In this document: in pieces, positions 25,900 to 35,186 of the stretch
Position numbering within the stretch: the first letter of the stretch is position 1
How the letters are laid out: the number at the start of each line of letters is the position of its first letter
DNA from: Dyadobacter fermentans
GTDB taxonomy: Bacteria > Bacteroidota > Bacteroidia > Cytophagales > Spirosomataceae
Direction of reading: 5' to 3'
Assembly (NCBI RefSeq): GCF_019924045.1
Contig: NZ_JAHXBN010000016.1
Span: 62,001 to 126,000 of the forward strand
Length of the DNA stretch: 64,000 nucleotides
Notes under the pieces: model-generated
The model's input: the letters and a program-made list of their open reading frames with translations, nothing else
Database searches by the model: none
Told to the model about the DNA's origin: nothing
Program-made: the position numbers and the translations under genes

Positions 25900-26931
25900 A
25901 TGGCCACCGTTACTGAGAAAAAGAAAGCATCAGCCCCCAAAAAGTTACAGCATCCGAAGGAGCAATACATGTTCTGGTTCGAGAATATGCTTTTACAACG
26001 CCGTTTTGAAGAAAAATCGGGCCAGTTGTACGGTCAACAGAAGATTCGTGGTTTTTGTCACCTGTACATCGGCCAGGAAGCTTGTTCTTCCGGTGCGGTG
26101 AGTGCCCTCAAAAAAGGCGACAAGTACATTACCGCTTATCGTGACCATGGTATTCCCCTCGCATTGGGTACGAGCCCGAACGCGATCATGGCAGAGCTTT
26201 TCGGCAAAAAGACCGGTACCACCAAAGGTAAGGGCGGTTCCATGCACATTTTTGATAAAGAAGTTGGCTTCATCGGAGGCCACGGTATCGTAGGCGGCCA
26301 GATTCCTCTTGGCGCAGGTATCGCATTCGCAGAGAAATACAATAAAACCGATAACCTGTGTATCTGTTACTTCGGTGACGGCGCGATCCGCCAGGGTTCA
26401 TTCCACGAAACGCTGAACATGGCGATGAGCTGGAAATTGCCCGTGATCTTCGTCGTTGAAAACAACGGTTATGCTATGGGTACTTCGGTAGCACGTACTT
26501 CCAACGTTACCGAGCTATACACCCTTGGCGAGGCATATGATATTCCTTCGGAGCCGGTTGATGGTATGAGTGTTGAGGCGATCCACGAAGCGGTTTCCCG
26601 CGCGGCGGAGCGTGCTCGCAAAGGCGACGGGCCTACTTTCCTGGAATTCCGTACTTATCGCTACCGCGGACACTCTATGTCCGATCCTCAGAAATACCGT
26701 TCGAAAGAGGAGGTAGAAGAATACAAACATCGCGACCCGATCGAGCAGATCCGTGCGGTGATCCTTGAAAACAAGATTGCTACCGAAGAGGATCTCGAAA
26801 ATATCGATAAAAAAGTAAAAGATATCGTTGCGGAATCCGTGCAGTTCGCCGAGGAATCGGAGTGGCCGGATCCGAAAGAAGCTTACACAGACGTGTACGT
26901 TGAAAACGATTATCCTTTTGTAATGGATTAA
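25900..26931 (+). CDS. pdhA: Pyruvate dehydrogenase E1 component, alpha subunit
   Basis: The alpha subunit of the heterotetrameric E1 decarboxylates pyruvate with thiamine diphosphate. The 343-residue protein shows HLYIGQEACSSGA near residue 52, YRDHG near 79, the ThDP/Mg site GDGAIRQGSFHETLNMA..ENNGYAMGT at about 160-190, and the phosphorylation-loop-like YRGHSMSDPQKYR near 255. The beta subunit and E2 genes are not adjacent. The gene is monocistronic with an intrinsic terminator. Confidence 0.95.
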   Translation: MATVTEKKKASAPKKLQHPKEQYMFWFENMLLQRRFEEKSGQLYGQQKIRGFCHLYIGQEACSSGAVSALKKGDKYITAYRDHGIPLALGTSPNAIMAELFGKKTGTTKGKGGSMHIFDKEVGFIGGHGIVGGQIPLGAGIAFAEKYNKTDNLCICYFGDGAIRQGSFHETLNMAMSWKLPVIFVVENNGYAMGTSVARTSNVTELYTLGEAYDIPSEPVDGMSVEAIHEAVSRAAERARKGDGPTFLEFRTYRYRGHSMSDPQKYRSKEEVEEYKHRDPIEQIRAVILENKIATEEDLENIDKKVKDIVAESVQFAEESEWPDPKEAYTDVYVENDYPFVMD

Positions 26932-26952
26932 TTTGATCCAGAACGCATGAAT

Positions 26953-26986
26953 AAAAAACCCGTCGGATCACTTCGACGGGTTTTTT
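26953..26986 (+). terminator. Intrinsic terminator after pdhA
   Basis: AAAAAACCCGTCG pairs with CGACGGGTTTTTT around an 8-base loop. This is a textbook stem with a T-tract 22 bp after the stop. Confidence 0.85.
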
Positions 26987-27036
26987 AAGTAATTTCAGCT
27001 TTTCACTTAGATTGAGTTCTAGTAATAATTTAAAAT

Positions 27037-27918
27037 ATGTCCCTGGATCAGGATTTTGATAACGAAGAAGAGGAAGGAGAAGGCAAAGAGATGTCGTTTC
27101 TGTCGCATCTCGAAGAACTAAGATGGCATGTTATCCGCGCCGGTGCTTCGATTCTGGTATTTGCGATCCTCGCTTTCGTATATATTGAAGAGCTTTATCA
27201 CTACGTTATCATCGCTCCTTCCCGTGCGGATTTCTGGACATACAAGCAGCTGTGTAAGCTCTCCGAAATCGTTGGTTATGAGGATCTGTGTATCAAAGCA
27301 CTGAATTTCAAATTGCAGGCAATCGGGATGGGCGACCAGTTCACGATGAGTATGACCTCGTCGGTAATCGCCGGTTTGGTATTTGCATTTCCCTACGCAT
27401 TCTGGGAGCTCTGGAGGTTTATAAAACCAGGATTGAAGCCTTCCGAGCGGAAATCGGCACGTGGAGCGGTCTTCTATGTAACATTCCTGTTTTTTTCCGG
27501 TGTGCTTTTCGGTTACTACGTAGTAACCCCACTGGCGATTAACTTCCTGGCTAACTTTACGTTGGACCCTTCGATTATCAACGAATTCAGCATTTCTTCC
27601 TATATATCGCTGGTTGCAACGCTGACGTTGGCCTGTGGTGTGGCATTCCAGTTGCCGATCGTGGTATTTGTTTTATCTAAAATCGGAGTGCTTACGCCTT
27701 CTTTCATGCGTGAATACCGTAAACATTCGATGATCGTGATCCTGATCGTTGCGGCTGTGATTACTCCATCACCGGATATTTATAGCCAGATTCTCGTGGC
27801 GATCCCGCTCTTTATGCTTTATGAGATCAGTATCATGGTTTCGGCGAAAGTGGAACGTGAAAAATTGCGGGAAGAGAAACGCCTCGCGAAAATGGGCGGG
27901 ACAACAACCGAAGATTGA
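27037..27918 (+). CDS. tatC: Sec-independent protein translocase TatC
   Basis: TatC is the signal-peptide receptor of the twin-arginine translocase in the inner membrane. The 293-residue protein has an acidic N-terminal extension (about 20 residues, EEEEGEG), then the conserved SFLSHLEELRW and six hydrophobic segments. The family motif FPYAFWELWRFIKPGLKPSERK is near residue 119, and TPSPDIYSQ near 245 leads into the last helix. tatA/B are not adjacent, as is usual in this phylum. It converges on the oxoamine-synthase-like gene. Confidence 0.95.
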   Translation: MSLDQDFDNEEEEGEGKEMSFLSHLEELRWHVIRAGASILVFAILAFVYIEELYHYVIIAPSRADFWTYKQLCKLSEIVGYEDLCIKALNFKLQAIGMGDQFTMSMTSSVIAGLVFAFPYAFWELWRFIKPGLKPSERKSARGAVFYVTFLFFSGVLFGYYVVTPLAINFLANFTLDPSIINEFSISSYISLVATLTLACGVAFQLPIVVFVLSKIGVLTPSFMREYRKHSMIVILIVAAVITPSPDIYSQILVAIPLFMLYEISIMVSAKVEREKLREEKRLAKMGGTTTED

Positions 27919-27933
27919 TTTAGGTAAAAGATA

Positions 27934-29028
27934 TTAAGAAATAAACCGCATACAGACCTCGGCCAACCGGTCGAGGTCTTCTTTTTGGTGCAAACTGCTG
28001 ATCGCAATGCGTGTAACGGGGGCGTCGGCTGGCGAAGGGTAGGGGAAGCAGGAGGCCATAATGCTGTTGGCTAGCAAGTGATCGAACAATGCAGCGTTAG
28101 AGGAGCAGAATACAGGGTAACCTGCAATGGATTCGAAAAGCAAAGTGTTTCCGATTTGCTTCCCGAACGACGATACATTGTTCAGCAACTGTGCAAGTTG
28201 CTGCTCGTAAATATGGTCTCTCAAAAGAGCTTTCAATGCATATGCGTACGCCGGTGCGGGCGGTGACGCGCCGGCGTACCACGGCGATTTGCGGAGTGTG
28301 TCGATAGCACCTTTCGCACCCCAGATTGCGCCTGCGGGAATGCCTAATGCTTTATTCAGGGAAGACACAAAAATCGTTTGGGGTAAAATCGCTTCGGAAA
28401 GCTGAGCGGAGACTCCTTTGCCACCGGAGCCAAGTACGCCCAACGAATGCGATTCGTCAACGACCAGCCAGACTTCCGAAGGAGTTGTCAATGCATTGAA
28501 TATCGAAAAGTCGAAAGCGCTGACCAACGGCGAGCCCACCGCATCGGAACAGATTACATGGATAGTCCCGGACGGAGTACCGTTGATTTTTTTCACGGTT
28601 TGCTCGGCCCATTCCTGCCAATGCAGTTTGGTACGCTGAAATGTATTGCCCCACAATGCCGGATGGACACTTGGCGCGTAGTGATAAGTGAAGCGGTTGG
28701 AATTGGAATGGCCGTCGGCGATATGTTCAATCACTTTCATCACCAACTGTCCCGCCCACATGCCCGAAGAAACGATCGCAGTAGCGGGAGTTTGCAGAAA
28801 ATCAGCTAATTGTGCTTCTGCCTCTTCATAGATGTCTAGCCGCAGACTATTGTTTCTTGAACTCCCGTAATGATTTCCGAAAGTTTCCGTAGCCAATTGT
28901 AAATGTCTACGAAGGTCTTCGTTGTGCCCCATTCCGAGGTAATCCGTGCCGCTGAACCACAAGAAATCCCTTCCGTCGGTGGTTGTGACGGTCCTGCCGG
29001 GAAGTTTGCTGGTGTGGTAGGTGTTCAC
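27934..29028 (-). CDS. PLP-dependent alpha-oxoamine synthase-like aminotransferase (class I/II)
   Basis: The 364-residue protein belongs to the fold-type I PLP enzymes related to 8-amino-7-oxononanoate synthase. Family marks are FSGTDYLGMG near residue 25, GNHYGSSRNNSLRLDIYEEAE near 51, VDESHSLGVLGSGGKG near 190, and the PLP lysine in SSLNKALGIPAGAIWG near 224. It is shorter than BioF or Kbl and no biotin genes are near, so biotin synthesis is not supported. It starts with GTG, 8 bp after the dipeptide epimerase gene, suggesting a shared operon, perhaps in cell-wall peptide or amino-acid metabolism (inference). Confidence 0.8.
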   Translation of the reverse strand: MNTYHTSKLPGRTVTTTDGRDFLWFSGTDYLGMGHNEDLRRHLQLATETFGNHYGSSRNNSLRLDIYEEAEAQLADFLQTPATAIVSSGMWAGQLVMKVIEHIADGHSNSNRFTYHYAPSVHPALWGNTFQRTKLHWQEWAEQTVKKINGTPSGTIHVICSDAVGSPLVSAFDFSIFNALTTPSEVWLVVDESHSLGVLGSGGKGVSAQLSEAILPQTIFVSSLNKALGIPAGAIWGAKGAIDTLRKSPWYAGASPPAPAYAYALKALLRDHIYEQQLAQLLNNVSSFGKQIGNTLLFESIAGYPVFCSSNAALFDHLLANSIMASCFPYPSPADAPVTRIAISSLHQKEDLDRLAEVCMRFIS

Positions 29029-29036
29029 TGCGAAAC

Positions 29037-30059
29037 CTATAAGAATTCGGGCTTCAATGCGGCGCCAGTGCCATTGCTGTCGGCATAAATCACTCTGCCG
29101 AAATCGAAGGTTACGCCGGTGGCAGGGTCGTTGCGGATAAGCAGAGAGCCGTCCATATCGACGTAATCAAGCAGTGGAAGCAAATGCGCGATAGCGGAAA
29201 TACCCACGCTCGTCTCGGTCATACAGCCAACCATAGTTTTCATCCCCAACGACCGGGCTTGCGCGATCATCCGGAGTGCGGCAGTCGGCCCGCCGCATTT
29301 GGTCAGTTTTATATTGATGCCATGGAAAAGTCCATGGCATTGCTCTACGTCTTCTTCGATAATACAGCTTTCATCGGCAATGATGGGCAATGCGCTGGCT
29401 GTAAATACCTTTTTCATTCCCTCAATATCATCCGCAGGCAATGGCTGTTCGATGAATTCCACGCCCAGCGCAGCGAGTTGCGGGGCTAGTTCAATGGTTT
29501 TCTCTGCCGTCCAGCCGCAGTTTGCATCGACGCGGAACAATGCGTCGGTATTTTTTCTCAATTCCTGAACAATGCGGAGATCCTCGTTCGTACCCAATTT
29601 GATCTTGTAAATGGGCCACGGCAATTCTTTCATTTTCTCGACCATTTTCTCGACCGTATCGATCCCGATCGTAAAGTTGGTCATCGGAATATGATCGGGC
29701 GATAAGCCCCAGCTTTCGTACAGTTTCTGACCTTTCTTTTGGGCGAAATAATCCTGCGCAGCTTCGTCCAATGCACATTGTGCGAAAGAATTATCCCTGA
29801 GAAGCGGATGTACCATAGTCCAGAGATCTTCGGCGGAGCCATATTTCCCTTTTTCGACAATATCCTTAACCATATCCAGCGTCGCGATCATATTACCGAT
29901 CGTAATGCCGTAATAGGGATTGGAAGTAGCTTCGCCGAAACCGGAATGGACGCCGTCGCCGAGCTGGACGATCAGCGTTTGCTGCACATCGCGCGAATCG
30001 TGCGCGATGGTGAATGTATGTTTGAGTTGAAGGTCGAACGTGTGGTAGGTGAGGCGCAT
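29037..30059 (-). CDS. Dipeptide epimerase (enolase superfamily, L-Ala-D/L-Glu epimerase type)
   Basis: The 340-residue enzyme probably epimerises dipeptides released from peptidoglycan. It has the muconate-lactonising-type active site: the KxK motif in YKIKLG near residue 162, metal ligands in DANCGW, EQPL and ADES, and the second general base Lys in INIKLTKCGG near 267. The DxD motif (VDMDGSLL, near 316) binds the dipeptide amino group in L-Ala-D/L-Glu epimerases. It is the first gene of a likely two-gene unit with the oxoamine-synthase-like gene. Confidence 0.87.
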   Translation of the reverse strand: MRLTYHTFDLQLKHTFTIAHDSRDVQQTLIVQLGDGVHSGFGEATSNPYYGITIGNMIATLDMVKDIVEKGKYGSAEDLWTMVHPLLRDNSFAQCALDEAAQDYFAQKKGQKLYESWGLSPDHIPMTNFTIGIDTVEKMVEKMKELPWPIYKIKLGTNEDLRIVQELRKNTDALFRVDANCGWTAEKTIELAPQLAALGVEFIEQPLPADDIEGMKKVFTASALPIIADESCIIEEDVEQCHGLFHGINIKLTKCGGPTAALRMIAQARSLGMKTMVGCMTETSVGISAIAHLLPLLDYVDMDGSLLIRNDPATGVTFDFGRVIYADSNGTGAALKPEFL

Positions 30060-30087
30060 AAGGGTGTCAGAAGTGGAATTTGGGGGC

Positions 30088-30963
30088 TTAATTACGCATA
30101 TCGAGCCCCCACGATAGTTTGCTTCTCAATGTATTCAAAAAACTGTCGTCTTTCATCTTGATTAGCCGCGCAATGAACCCGGCCTTGCGCACGAGCAGCT
30201 GCGTGTTCTCGTCCACAATGCGCGAGCGCGCGTCGAGCGAAACGAGGAAGTTGCTGCTGCGGCTTTTTACTTCGAGGCGGATTACGGCGGTGTCCTCTAC
30301 GACCAGTGGGCGCACATTCAGGTTGTGCGGGCTGATGGGGGTTACGATGAAGTTTTGCGAATGCGGCATGAGTACCGGACCGCCGCAGCTTAACGAATAG
30401 CCCGTCGAGCCGGTCGGCGTTGATACGATCAGTCCGTCGGCCCAGTAGGAGTTCAGGAATTCCTCATTCAGGTAAGTATGGACTGTGATCATCGACGACG
30501 TATCGGTTTTCGTGATTGTAAAGTCGTTCAAACCGAAGTTCAGGCCGTCGAACAGGTCGATATTGGACTCCACTTCCACAAGCGTGCGCTCGTCGATGCG
30601 AAACTGGCTGTTTTCGAGTGCAGCTATCATGTCGGTAATACGCTCCGGCGATACCGTGGCCAGGAAACCGAGGCGGCCTACGTTGATACCGATCGCGGGC
30701 GTCTGGCGCTTGCCCACGTGCGAAATGGTTTCAAGCAGTGTGCCGTCGCCACCCATGCTTACGATCAGGCGCGGGTCGAAAAGCTCTTCCGGTTTCTCAT
30801 AAACCAGTTCGGAATAATGCGAAATGCCGGCCTGATCCAGAAATGTCCTGAAAGACTTCGAAAGCTGGACTTCAACTTTTCTGCGCGCCAGTTCATCGAA
30901 CATATTTTCAATGAACGGCCTTGCGGACTCATTAAAGTTGCGTCCGTGAATGGCGATTTTCAT
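30088..30963 (-). CDS. nadK: NAD kinase
   Basis: This kinase phosphorylates NAD to NADP. The 291-residue protein carries the diagnostic GGDGT motif (SMGGDGTLLET near residue 71) and the second conserved block DGLIVSTPTGSTGYSLSCGGP near 165. Length and layout fit the family. It follows the CBS-domain gene on the same strand after about 100 bp, an arrangement I associate with Bacteroidota genomes. Confidence 0.95.
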   Translation of the reverse strand: MKIAIHGRNFNESARPFIENMFDELARRKVEVQLSKSFRTFLDQAGISHYSELVYEKPEELFDPRLIVSMGGDGTLLETISHVGKRQTPAIGINVGRLGFLATVSPERITDMIAALENSQFRIDERTLVEVESNIDLFDGLNFGLNDFTITKTDTSSMITVHTYLNEEFLNSYWADGLIVSTPTGSTGYSLSCGGPVLMPHSQNFIVTPISPHNLNVRPLVVEDTAVIRLEVKSRSSNFLVSLDARSRIVDENTQLLVRKAGFIARLIKMKDDSFLNTLRSKLSWGLDMRN

Positions 30964-31065
30964 GAAGAAAAAATAAAACTTGTGGTTTCAGCCGAAAGAT
31001 ACACGACAAATGGTGCGATTCAAAAGCCGAGTGCACATTTGAGGTGCAGGCGTTGGGCACGGGTG

Positions 31066-31737
31066 CTAGGTAGCCAGATAGCGTAAAAGCATATCGAGGC
31101 GCTCCTGGTCGAGGCTTTCGATCGGATCGTTGGCGTGGGCCTCTTCGATTTCGTACCCGAAGCGTTCCAGCGTAGCGATGATGGGGGTGATATGCGTCCG
31201 GTTCAGTTTCAGGGTTAACCGGGCTTCGTTGGTTGGATTATAGACTTCTCCCGACGAATAGTAACTGCTCAGGATCTTGACGCCATTGGATTCTATCAAC
31301 CGGCTAATTTCCGAAAGCGAGTAGCTTCTTTCTGCGATTTTAAGAACAATCACCGCGCCTTTTTCCTGCACACCGAGCTCATTCACGAAATGCTCAACGA
31401 GGTCGTTCACAAGAATGCTGCCGGCAAATGACCGGTCGTCGTGAAGCACGGGAATGACCAGCAGGCCAAACTGGTTTACCAAGCGGAGCAACTCGTAAGG
31501 ATGCTGGTCTTCGGTCGCGAAAATATCCTTGTGCTGGATAATGACCTTCGAGAGCTGTTCGGAAATGTCCGTAATGTCGAAGAGAATATCCTCCGAGACG
31601 ATGCCCTGGTAAATGCCTGAATCGACGATAACCAGCTGTTTTACACCAAACTCATCCATCCAGTCCAAAGCCGTACCCACCGAATCGTTCGGTTTCAGTA
31701 CGGGGATCATTGGATTTATCAGATTGGCTGCGAGCAT
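31066..31737 (-). CDS. CBS-domain protein
   Basis: The 223-residue protein has two CBS motifs in its N-terminal 125 residues (LINPMIPVLKPNDSVGTALDWM, then HPYELLRLVNQFGLLVIPVL). The C-terminal part (IVLKIAERSYSLSEISRLIESNGVKI) resembles an ACT-like regulatory fold. CBS pairs usually bind adenosine nucleotides. Lying upstream of NAD kinase, it may sense nucleotide state, but this is an inference. There is no catalytic domain. Confidence 0.85.
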   Translation of the reverse strand: MLAANLINPMIPVLKPNDSVGTALDWMDEFGVKQLVIVDSGIYQGIVSEDILFDITDISEQLSKVIIQHKDIFATEDQHPYELLRLVNQFGLLVIPVLHDDRSFAGSILVNDLVEHFVNELGVQEKGAVIVLKIAERSYSLSEISRLIESNGVKILSSYYSSGEVYNPTNEARLTLKLNRTHITPIIATLERFGYEIEEAHANDPIESLDQERLDMLLRYLAT

Positions 31738-31826
31738 GGGTCAGAACGTCATTTTCCGAAGCTATAAAAAAACAATATATAGATCAACTATCGTAACAAA
31801 AGAAATTTTCCCGGAATTCCCGGATT

Positions 31827-32600
31827 TTACACCATTGGAACCGACACATCTTTTTCCAGGAAGCTTTCCAGGATCAGGTTGAATTCGTGCGGATGCTCCA
31901 TCATCGGGGCGTGGCAGCACTTATCGATAAAATACAATTCTGAGTTGGCAATCAGGCGATTGAACTCATAACCCACGTGTGGAGGGGTAATGGTATCGTT
32001 GAGGCCCCAAACTAGCAGGGTAGGAACGGTAATCTGGTGCAAATCCTTGGCGAGGTTGTGTCGCTGAGCGGATTTAGCAATACCCACAATACTCATACAT
32101 TTCGGAATGCTCGAAGTCGTTTCGAACACTTCGTCGACGAGTTCCTTGGTTGCCACTTCCGGATCGTAGAAGGTATAGGCTACGCGCTCCTTGATATAAT
32201 CATAACTTCCACGCTTTGGAAATGAGCCGCCCATCGAGTTTTCGAACAAGCCTGAGCTGCCGGTCAATACCAGTCGCTGTACATTTTCCTGGTTTTTCAG
32301 GGTGTAAAGCAAACCGATGTGGCCCCCCAGTGAGTTACCGATCGCCGTAACGTTGGTGAGGTTTTTAAACGAAACAAAGTCTTCGAGAAAGGCAAGCAAT
32401 GCTTCCAGACCGGCTTCACGCGGGGGAAGCGAGTAAATCGGAAGCAAAGGAATAACGACCCTGTAACGGCTTGAAAAATGGTCAATAATACCGTCCCAGT
32501 TACTTAGCGCACCGAAAAGGCCATGCAAAAGCAGTAATGTTTCGCCCTTTCCCTCGTCAATAAACTGAAACCTGCCCTCTGCATGTACTGTATATTTCAT
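31827..32600 (-). CDS. Alpha/beta hydrolase
   Basis: The 257-residue protein is an alpha/beta-hydrolase-fold enzyme. The oxyanion segment LLLLHGLFGALSNWDG is near residue 24, and the nucleophile elbow GNSLGG near 91 supplies the Ser. The acid is in WGLNDTITPP near 197 and the His in CCHAPMMEHP near 228. The triad is complete. The substrate is not identifiable. The gene is monocistronic, upstream of the CBS gene on the same strand. Confidence 0.87.
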   Translation of the reverse strand: MKYTVHAEGRFQFIDEGKGETLLLLHGLFGALSNWDGIIDHFSSRYRVVIPLLPIYSLPPREAGLEALLAFLEDFVSFKNLTNVTAIGNSLGGHIGLLYTLKNQENVQRLVLTGSSGLFENSMGGSFPKRGSYDYIKERVAYTFYDPEVATKELVDEVFETTSSIPKCMSIVGIAKSAQRHNLAKDLHQITVPTLLVWGLNDTITPPHVGYEFNRLIANSELYFIDKCCHAPMMEHPHEFNLILESFLEKDVSVPMV

Positions 32601-32966
32601 TCTTTTGTGGATTTAAGACGATTTATAACTTATCAAAGAAACTAGTGCATGATTAGGTTACTCTACAAAACTAGTTATTTTTTTGATTGTTCAATGGGAC
32701 AAAGTAACAAACGGGTTTCGAATTTCTTGTAAATATTATATTAATATTAAAAGAATTAGTCGAATAACACAGAATGATGCAATTCTGTTCGCTCCATTCC
32801 GAAGCTTTTCCGCGTGCGTCGCGCAGGTAAAATTTGTCAATGCATGTCTTAACCCATTGTTTACCGGGCACTAGCCGTAGCGGAGGGTTTTGCTGGGCCG
32901 GGCGGTCAACAGTCTAACCGAAATTTAGGTAGAAAATATATTTAATAGGAATTAGAAAAAAATTAA
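32601..32966. other. Intergenic region between two divergent hydrolase genes
   Basis: This 366-bp AT-rich spacer has no credible gene. The short frames present lack family signal. A small hairpin, ACAGAAT (32769-32775) pairing with 32782-32788, is the only structure seen. It must contain promoters for both flanking genes. Confidence 0.4.
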
Positions 32967-33878
32967 ATGATAAAAATATCCAGCCTCCTGGCCGCTGTCG
33001 GCCTTGCTCAGCTCCTGGCAGTGTCGGCATACGCGCAGACCGAAATGGCACTTTATCCGGATCGTGTCCCGAACGCCATTCAAGCGGAAAATCAGGAAAC
33101 CAATGAAAAGGGATACGTTAAAAATGTATCGAAGCCTACATTAACAGCATTTCTTCCAGCGGCAGGTAGCGGCAATGGCGCAGCGGTGATTGTCTGCCCC
33201 GGCGGCGGTTACGGCGGACTGGTGATCGAGCGGGAGGGTTACCGCGTGGCAAAAGAGCTGAATAAGGCAGGAATCGCGGCATTTGTGCTCAAATACCGGT
33301 TGCCCAGCGACCGGATTATGAAAGATAAGGCCATTGGTCCCTTGCAGGACGCCCAGCAAGCCATTAAAACGGTTCGTGAAAAGGCAAAGGAATGGCAGGT
33401 AGATCCGGCCAAGATCGGTATAATGGGTTTTTCGGCTGGTGGGCACCTTGCTTCTACGGCCGGTACGCATTACGACAGCAGTTTCATTGAAAACCCTCAA
33501 AAGACAAGCCTTCGCCCGGATTTCATGATATTGGTTTATCCGGTGATCAGTTTTGAGGGCAAAATCGGGCATAAGGGCTCGTCGGCCAACCTGTTGGGCG
33601 CCTCGCCCTCCGTGGAACGCATTAATTACTTCTCGAACGATTTACAGGTAACGGCCACTACGCCGCCCGCATACCTCACGCACGCGGGCGACGACACTGT
33701 GGTGCCGGTTTCGAACAGCATTCGGTTTTATGAAGCATTACTTGCAAAAGGAATTTCCGCTGATATGCACATTTATTCCCAGGGGCTGCACGGCTATCCC
33801 AAAACGCCGTCTTTCGATGAGTGGTTTGGCCGTTGCCTGCACTGGATGCGTGTAAGTGGTTTCCTTCCTGTGCAATGA
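32967..33878 (+). CDS. Secreted alpha/beta hydrolase (acetyl-esterase / BD-FAE-like)
   Basis: The 303-residue protein has a signal peptide ending at SAYAQ. The family marks are PGGGYGGL near residue 78 (oxyanion hole), the nucleophile GFSAGGHLAS near 153, HAGDDTVVP near 237 and the His in GLHGYP near 270. Such enzymes often remove acetyl or feruloyl groups from plant polysaccharides, but no glycoside hydrolase is adjacent to support that here. It converges with the dehydratase gene, only 12 bp apart. Confidence 0.87.
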   Translation: MIKISSLLAAVGLAQLLAVSAYAQTEMALYPDRVPNAIQAENQETNEKGYVKNVSKPTLTAFLPAAGSGNGAAVIVCPGGGYGGLVIEREGYRVAKELNKAGIAAFVLKYRLPSDRIMKDKAIGPLQDAQQAIKTVREKAKEWQVDPAKIGIMGFSAGGHLASTAGTHYDSSFIENPQKTSLRPDFMILVYPVISFEGKIGHKGSSANLLGASPSVERINYFSNDLQVTATTPPAYLTHAGDDTVVPVSNSIRFYEALLAKGISADMHIYSQGLHGYPKTPSFDEWFGRCLHWMRVSGFLPVQ

Positions 33879-33890
33879 TCACGCGCCCGA

Positions 33891-35072
33891 CTAACATCGG
33901 CCGTGGGCTGTCGGCTGCCGGCGGTCAGGTACAGATTGTCCGCCACAGGCGTTGTCCAAAGCCTCGTAAGGTGAGTTGGCGCTGATATACTCCGGAATCA
34001 TCATTTTAAGCACGGCGACCAATTCTTCGGGCCGGCCTGAATCCAGCGCTTTTTGCAATTCCGACATCGCGTAGCGCATGCATTGTGCTGCGTGAATGGG
34101 AAAGCAGACCGTTTTGAGCTGCCCGAATGCGGCGGTTTGCATTTCCTCCGTATCCAGGTCTTCGCTCAATTTTTCGCCCGGCCGTAGACCGGTAAAGCAG
34201 ATCGTCACGTCCTTTCCCGGCTCCAATCCCGCGAGCCGAATCATTTTCCGGGCAACGTCGGCGATGCGTACCGGTTGGCCCATATCAAACGTCAGGGTTT
34301 CGCCGCCCCCGCTTGTGGCTGTCGCTTGCAGTACGAGTTGGCAAGCTTCTGCGACGGTCATCAGGTACCGTTGCGCGAGCGGATCGGTGACCGTAACGGG
34401 CCCGCCTTCGCGGATTTGCTGTGCGAACCGCAGTGCGAAGGAGCCGTTGGAGCCCAGTACATTTCCGAATCGCGTGATAATGAATTGCGTTTGACCGGGA
34501 TATTCGTGGCTTAGGTATTGGAGATACATCTCTGCGAAGCGTTTGGTGGCGCCCATAACACTGGCGGGTCTGACGGCCTTATCGGTGGAAATGTAAATGA
34601 ATTTCCTGATACGGTAGGAAACGGCCAGATCGGCCAGGACTTCGGTGCCGAGCACGTTGGTTTTGACCGCTTCATACGGATGCCGCTCCATTAGCGGTAC
34701 ATGCTTGTAGGCAGCGGCGTGGAAGACAATGTGAATGTTGTTTCCCGAAAAGAGCCCAGCCATGCGCGAAGCGTCGGTAATGCTGGCTATTTCGGTGCGA
34801 ATGTCGACTCGGGGAAATTGCTGCCGGAGCCGGTGATCTGCCTCGTACAACGCGGTCTCGGCCTGATCTACCATTATCACCTTCGCGGGGGCGCAGGCAC
34901 ATACCTGCGTGGCGAGTTCGCTGCCGATCGTTCCGGCGGCACCGGTGATGAGGACAATGCGGCCGTGGATTTCTTTAGCCGCATTGTCCAGATTGAGCAC
35001 AATAGGCGCACGGCCGAGCAGGTCTTCGGGCCTGAATGTAAAATGGGGATAGGTGTGTCGTTGCGTTTGCAT
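33891..35072 (-). CDS. CapD/WbpM-type nucleotide-sugar 4,6-dehydratase, soluble short form
   Basis: The 393-residue protein starts at the linker RPEDLLGRAPIVLN, which in full-length membrane dehydratases comes after about 250 residues of transmembrane domain. That domain is missing here. The NAD-binding motif is LITGAAGTIGSE near residue 43. AAYKHVPLME near 120 and STDKAVRPASVMGATKR near 165 follow. The Met in MGATK, in place of the SDR catalytic Tyr, is typical of the long membrane forms. It probably acts on UDP-N-acetylhexosamine in surface polysaccharide synthesis. It lies behind the nuo terminator, so it needs its own promoter. Confidence 0.85.
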   Translation of the reverse strand: MQTQRHTYPHFTFRPEDLLGRAPIVLNLDNAAKEIHGRIVLITGAAGTIGSELATQVCACAPAKVIMVDQAETALYEADHRLRQQFPRVDIRTEIASITDASRMAGLFSGNNIHIVFHAAAYKHVPLMERHPYEAVKTNVLGTEVLADLAVSYRIRKFIYISTDKAVRPASVMGATKRFAEMYLQYLSHEYPGQTQFIITRFGNVLGSNGSFALRFAQQIREGGPVTVTDPLAQRYLMTVAEACQLVLQATATSGGGETLTFDMGQPVRIADVARKMIRLAGLEPGKDVTICFTGLRPGEKLSEDLDTEEMQTAAFGQLKTVCFPIHAAQCMRYAMSELQKALDSGRPEELVAVLKMMIPEYISANSPYEALDNACGGQSVPDRRQPTAHGRC

Positions 35073-35131
35073 CCGGATATTGTTTTGGAATAACAGATAC
35101 CCTTGATACGCCTGTTCTCGAATATGGTAAC

Positions 35132-35164
35132 AAAAAAAGAGCCGTAGGGTATACGGCTCTTTTC
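35132..35164 (-). terminator. Intrinsic terminator of the nuoK-N operon
   Basis: AAAGAGCCGTA (35136-35146) pairs with TACGGCTCTTT (35152-35162) around a 5-base loop, with an A-tract that reads as a T-tract on the minus strand. It lies about 20 bp after the nuoN stop. Confidence 0.85.
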
Positions 35165-35186
35165 GTACGGTATTATTGACAAATTC

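Noticed and set aside
32671..32871. 66-codon minus-strand frame in the 366-bp spacer
   Set aside because: It has no signal peptide, domain or neighbour support. Base use looks like non-coding AT-rich spacer.
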